DNA of 17,928 nt, from the NCBI GenBank assembly GCA_049303335.1, contig JBAQNA010000035.1, positions 1 through 17,928 of the forward strand. The letters are read 5' to 3'. Source of the DNA: DAIDAN01 sp049303335 (lineage in GTDB: Archaea; Aenigmatarchaeota; Aenigmatarchaeia; Aenigmatarchaeales; DAIDAN01). The notes beneath the pieces are model-generated. The model did not search any database, had not been told where the DNA came from, and worked only from the letters and a program-made list of their open reading frames with translations. Positions 14,973 to 17,928 of the stretch are shown here, one piece after another. The position numbers and the translations under genes were made by a program. The first letter of the stretch is position 1. Each line of letters begins with the position of its first letter.

Positions 14973-14974
14973 AT

Positions 14975-16366
14975 TTATTCTACTGCTTTTTTTATCCATC
15001 CCATGCCGTTCATAAGAAGTTTTATATCGTCAGCACTTCTTATTTTTCCAAGCTGCCTTGTTATGTAATACGGGTTCATATAAAAAGACTTGTAGGCTTT
15101 TTCCGTTGTGTGTTGAAGCCATTGCAGAGGCAGCTCGGGTCTGTCAATTATAACAGTCAGCTTATCATCTTTCCAGTCTTCCCAGCGATTAGCCTTTATC
15201 CAGTTGTTCTTTTTGCAGACATCGTAGAACTCAGTACCGGGGTAAGGCGTAGCAAGAGTCCACTGGGCATAGTCAAGCCCGATTTTTGCCAACTTTTTTG
15301 CAAATCTTATAGTGTCAAACACCGTTTCCTTTGTTTCCGTCATGTTGCCCCCCATGAAAAATCCAAAGTTTCGTATACCTGCTTTTGAAGACATCCTTAT
15401 TGCATTCTCCACCTCCTTGAGAGTGATTGCCTTGTGAATATTGTTTAGGACAGTCTGGTTCCCGCTTTCTATTCCCCATGCAAGCATACAACATCCAGAT
15501 TTTCTCATCTTGTTCAGCATTTCCTGGTTCACGAATCCGTTGTTCACGCGGACTTGCCCTTTCCATTCCAGCTTGTCATTAAGACCGCGCTTTATGAACT
15601 CGTCGCAAATAGTGTTCAGCCAGTCGGCTCTGTAGTTCAGCCCGTCATCATAAAAGTAAAGGCTTTTTATTTTGTATTTTTCAACAAGAAACTCAACCTC
15701 ATCAACAACATTCATCGGATTGCGGAACCGCATTGTCTTTCCGAATATGGAGCTTGAGCAGAAAGCGCACTTGAACGGGCATCCGCGCGTTCCCATTACT
15801 TGTGTCTCCGGATGTTTTTTTGGCATAAGAACACCGGGATATTTTTCTATCGGCAACGTGTCGCGCGCGGGCCATGGCAGCTCGTCCAGATTTTGAATTA
15901 GTCCGCGGTCAGGGTTGTGTGTTGCATGATTTCCGTCTTTGTAAGAAATTCCTTTTATCTTTTTCTTTTCGCCTTTGCCGTGAATTATGAAATTCGCAAG
16001 CTCGAGAAAAGTCATTTCCCCTTCCCCGCGAACCACGAAGTCCACCAGCTTATGCTCCGCTATTTCCGGCAATGTTGTTGCATGCGGACCCCCCACAACA
16101 GTTTTTGTGCTCGGGTCAGCATTTTTTGCGATTTGTAGAACATTAAGAGCTTGAGAATAAGTCGGGGTAAACATAGGAACGCCGACAATGGCAGGTTTCT
16201 CCTTTCTGAAAATGCTTTCCAGCTGCGCATTGTCCATCTTCTCGATTTCCGCATCAATCACGGAAGCCTTGAACCCGCCCTCGCGCAGAACCGCGCATAT
16301 GTACATCAGTCCCAGCGGCGGCATCTGCGCGGACGTCTCATTAGGGTTGATAAGTAATACATCCAT
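14975..16366 (-). CDS. B12-binding-domain radical SAM enzyme
   Basis: A 463-residue protein. A Rossmann-like cobalamin-binding domain spans about 1-140 (VLLINPNE, PPLGLMYICAVLR, VGGPHAT, VVRGEGE) and a radical SAM barrel about 185-400, with the 4Fe-4S motif CPFKCAFC (C196, C200, C203). The axial histidine motif DxHxxG is not present (the equivalent region reads DAEIEKM), so B12 may bind base-off without a protein His or may be lost. The family performs methylations, ring closures and other difficult carbon chemistry on lipids, pigments and glycans. The start is supported by GGTGA 5 nt before the ATG. It is divergent from the GT2 gene (102 bp) and sits in the surface-glycan region. Modification of a lipid or sugar is likely, but the substrate is unknown. 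Confidence 0.85.
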   Translation of the reverse strand: MDVLLINPNETSAQMPPLGLMYICAVLREGGFKASVIDAEIEKMDNAQLESIFRKEKPAIVGVPMFTPTYSQALNVLQIAKNADPSTKTVVGGPHATTLPEIAEHKLVDFVVRGEGEMTFLELANFIIHGKGEKKKIKGISYKDGNHATHNPDRGLIQNLDELPWPARDTLPIEKYPGVLMPKKHPETQVMGTRGCPFKCAFCSSSIFGKTMRFRNPMNVVDEVEFLVEKYKIKSLYFYDDGLNYRADWLNTICDEFIKRGLNDKLEWKGQVRVNNGFVNQEMLNKMRKSGCCMLAWGIESGNQTVLNNIHKAITLKEVENAIRMSSKAGIRNFGFFMGGNMTETKETVFDTIRFAKKLAKIGLDYAQWTLATPYPGTEFYDVCKKNNWIKANRWEDWKDDKLTVIIDRPELPLQWLQHTTEKAYKSFYMNPYYITRQLGKIRSADDIKLLMNGMGWIKKAVE

Positions 16367-16437
16367 AAAATCACCGTTAAAATAAAAGGAATATTAATTA
16401 GTATGAACATTTTTTATAAAATAGAGTATTTAAGCAG

Positions 16438-16446
16438 ATATATATT
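16438..16446 (+). promoter_or_regulatory. TATA box for GT2 gene
   Basis: ATATATATT is centred about 27 bp before the ATG at 16469. A second candidate TTTTTATAAA lies at 16411-16420. Both would start transcription downstream of the alternative ATG at 16403. Confidence 0.45.
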
Positions 16447-16468
16447 TCCAAGGTTTAAATGGTTTCTT

Positions 16469-17167
16469 ATGAAAGCAGTCTGCCTTATTCCCGCGTACAA
16501 CGAGGAGAGGAACATAAGGGAAGTCGTGGAAAGGACGGGAAAGACGGGACTGTTCAGCGAAATAATCGTGGTTGACGACGGCTCTAAAGACGGGACAGCA
16601 GATATCGCAAAAAAACTTTCTTCAGGCAAAACAAAAGTAACGCTCATTTTGCACGAGAAAAACCGCGGCAAAGGAGAGGCGCTGAAAACCGGATTCGAAT
16701 ACGTTCTGAAAAAAACCGATTCCGATGTTGCGGTGATAATGGACGCGGATATGCAATACCCGCCGGAGCAGGCTGGGAAAGTCATAGAACCGATTGATTG
16801 CGGCAGGGCGGATTTTGTGATGGGGTTTCGCGATTTCAAAAAAGTTCCGTTTCGCCACATGCTCGGGAATTTTGTGTGGAAAACTTCTTTCAACATTCTT
16901 TTTGGCACGAAATTGAAGGACACAAACTGCGGACTGATGGCGCTGTCTAGAAAAGCGCTGGAAAACGTCGGGACAGTTTACGGCGGCTACATAATCGAGA
17001 ACGCGATGCTCGCGAGTATGGTGAAGAAAGGCCTGCGCATAGAGCAGGTGCCAGTTACCGTGGACTATCACAGGGCTTCAGCGATAAGGCGCGGAATCAG
17101 GATGGTCTCCGGAGTTTTGGTTTTCATAATAAAAGAGGGTTTGAAATACAGAATGGGGATAAAATAA
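16469..17167 (+). CDS. GT2 glycosyltransferase, dolichyl-phosphate-sugar synthase-like
   Basis: A 232-residue GT-A fold enzyme. It opens with CLIPAYNEERN (5-15), then the nucleotide-binding VVDDGSKDGT (34-43), ADMQYPPEQ after the metal-binding DAD (92-94), and the acceptor-side DTNCGLMALSRKAL. This pattern matches the DPM1/AglJ-like group that loads a sugar onto a polyprenyl phosphate. There are no clear C-terminal transmembrane helices, so it probably acts at the cytosolic membrane face. I use the ATG at 16469 rather than 16403, because the GT2 fold begins exactly there and both TATA candidates lie between the two starts. It could supply the first lipid-linked sugar for AglB. Confidence 0.85.
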   Translation: MKAVCLIPAYNEERNIREVVERTGKTGLFSEIIVVDDGSKDGTADIAKKLSSGKTKVTLILHEKNRGKGEALKTGFEYVLKKTDSDVAVIMDADMQYPPEQAGKVIEPIDCGRADFVMGFRDFKKVPFRHMLGNFVWKTSFNILFGTKLKDTNCGLMALSRKALENVGTVYGGYIIENAMLASMVKKGLRIEQVPVTVDYHRASAIRRGIRMVSGVLVFIIKEGLKYRMGIK

Positions 17168-17184
17168 AATCTGCTTGTAGATGT

Positions 17185-17700
17185 CTAAATTTTTATAGTT
17201 TTATCAATAGTTTTCGGTTTTAATTTTTTCAAGTTCAGTATACTTTCAACTTCAGAAGAAATAATGCCTGCACTACATGATATTATAAACAGCACAATAG
17301 TAGTAACGGCTATATTCGAGAATAATGAATGTAAACCTATCAAAAATAATATGGATGCATTAAATAAGAAAACTGTAGGTGCTGAAGGAAATTCTATAGA
17401 TTTGGCATTACTTTCTTTGAATGTCTTATGAGTTGCTTTCATCAAAATATGATACCTTATAGGAAGCAAAAATATAATAGTGCCTAATGTCGTTACCATA
17501 TAGATTGATAAAGTGGGAATTCCATATATGAAAATCATCAATAATTTTGTAAATATTTCATATTTCGTAAAGAAGTCAGGGAAATTTTGAATAGAATAAA
17601 AGCTACCAATTACAAACCATAAAATAATTATAGGTACAAACTGTATTTTTTCAAAATCAAAAATCTTTCCCAAGTCATTTAATTCCTTTATAAAACCCAT
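17185..17700 (-). CDS. Small AT-rich membrane protein, unknown function
   Basis: A 171-residue protein with about four hydrophobic segments (roughly 20-35, 48-80, 108-122 and 128-146) and a lysine-rich C-terminal tail. I recognise no family. The start ATG at 17700 is preceded by GTGAT, 4 nt away, a weak Shine-Dalgarno; a GTG at 17709 is the other choice and overlaps that signal. Base composition is clearly more AT-rich than the neighbouring glycan genes, which suggests a different history or relaxed constraint. It is convergent with the GT2 gene (17 bp between stops). The upstream side holds the hairpin-rich stretch 17720-17899, which may be its untranslated leader. Confidence 0.6.
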   Translation of the reverse strand: MGFIKELNDLGKIFDFEKIQFVPIIILWFVIGSFYSIQNFPDFFTKYEIFTKLLMIFIYGIPTLSIYMVTTLGTIIFLLPIRYHILMKATHKTFKESNAKSIEFPSAPTVFLFNASILFLIGLHSLFSNIAVTTIVLFIISCSAGIISSEVESILNLKKLKPKTIDKTIKI

Positions 17701-17719
17701 ATCAATCACAATTTATTTT

Positions 17720-17899
17720 AAGCGAGCGGGAATACTGCGCGGTCTGAAAGACCCGCAGATGAAAGCGAGCTCCTTAGACATCAATAATTTCTTTGATAAT
17801 TTCCAAGATAATATTAGAGACGGCGCTCAGTGCCTTCCACCATAGGCGCGAGCCATGAACACCGTCAAATGAGGTAGATAGATATGAGCAGCGGGAGCT
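17720..17899. other. Candidate structured RNA or long 5' leader
   Basis: Two strong helices occur in a region without a convincing gene. Hairpin A: CTGCG (17735-17739) and CGCAG (17754-17758), then GGTCT (17741-17745) and AGACC (17749-17753), with a bulged C and a GAA loop. Hairpin B: GACGG/CCGTC (17819-17823/17862-17866), GCTC/GAGC (17825-17828/17850-17853) and GTGCCT/AGGCGC (17830-17835/17844-17849), with an 8-nt loop. AGCTCC (17768-17773) can also pair with GGAGCT (17894-17899), enclosing hairpin B. AAGCGAGC is repeated on both sides of hairpin A (17720-17727, 17763-17770). It matches no tRNA, 5S, SRP or RNase P signature that I know. Strand undecided. Confidence 0.4.
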
Positions 17900-17928
17900 A
17901 TAAAAAGATTCATGACACGAGGAACAAC
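17884..17928 (+). CDS. Possible start of a gene running off the right edge
   Basis: Fifteen codons from the ATG at 17884 (MSSGSYKKIHDTRNN) stay open to the edge. GAGGT at 17871-17875 lies 8 nt upstream as a possible Shine-Dalgarno. Too short to identify. The TATA-like TATAAAAAG inside it argues that this may be non-coding. Confidence 0.25.
   Translation, partial: MSSGSYKKIHDTRNN
17899..17907. promoter_or_regulatory. TATA-like element near right edge
   Basis: TATAAAAAG on the + strand would start transcription just beyond the window. On the minus strand the same site reads CTTTTTATA and would start near 17878, giving the membrane-protein gene a leader of about 180 nt through both hairpins. 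Confidence 0.3.

Noticed and set aside
17759..17845. 28-codon frame MKASS...CLPP on the + strand
   Set aside because: No Shine-Dalgarno precedes it, it overlaps hairpin A and ends inside hairpin B; the RNA-structure explanation fits better.
17710..17928. tRNA, 5S, SRP RNA, RNase P RNA or box C/D guide in the right-edge region
   Set aside because: No T-loop, CCA end, C/D or H/ACA boxes, or conserved cores of these RNAs could be found on either strand.
1..17928. CRISPR array or integrase attachment sites
   Set aside because: No regularly spaced repeat of suitable length and no tRNA-end duplication were seen.

Overview
The window looks like archaeal chromosome. It encodes an AglB/STT3-type oligosaccharyltransferase with a WWDPG motif. 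Its start regions are archaeal too: genes are preceded either by a TATA box about 25-27 bp upstream of the start codon (leaderless transcripts) or by a GGTG-type Shine-Dalgarno 5-6 nt before it. Genes are tightly packed, often as divergent or convergent pairs, with no long operons. A small-genome (DPANN-like) archaeon would fit, but the lineage cannot be fixed from the sequence alone.

Left third (1-5453), accessory island. A DDE transposase with an N-terminal SWIM zinc finger runs leftward off the edge. A 27-bp imperfect inverted repeat separates it from a rightward three-gene operon: a small AbrB-like protein, a winged-helix protein and an SPPY-type DNA methyltransferase, with translationally coupled junctions. 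Facing it and overlapping by 14 bp is an 808-residue protein that joins a DPPY methyltransferase to a C-terminal PD-(D/E)XK-like nuclease domain. A small zinc-ribbon protein lies just upstream of that gene. Together these look like a restriction-modification or DNA-defence module. Its base composition is visibly more AT-rich than that of the genes to its right.

Centre (5454-11256). A 41-residue protein (basic head, acidic tail) follows a long structured leader. Next is a stand-alone FMN-binding glutamate-synthase-like domain with an N-terminal four-cysteine cluster. Convergent with it is a 1344-residue secreted protein with a signal peptide, a DUF2341-like N-terminus, a gingipain-like region without its catalytic residues, and about 39 N-glycosylation sequons.

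Right (11257-17928), surface-glycan region. It holds a class I SAM methyltransferase, AglB, an extended SDR epimerase, a B12-binding radical SAM enzyme and a GT2 glycosyltransferase. The likely logic is that the GT2, epimerase and methyltransferase build or decorate a lipid-linked glycan, AglB transfers it to protein, and the sequon-rich secreted protein next door is a plausible acceptor. A small AT-rich membrane protein follows. The right edge holds an approximately 180-nt stretch with two strong hairpins that looks like a structured RNA or a long 5' leader, and possibly the first codons of another gene.
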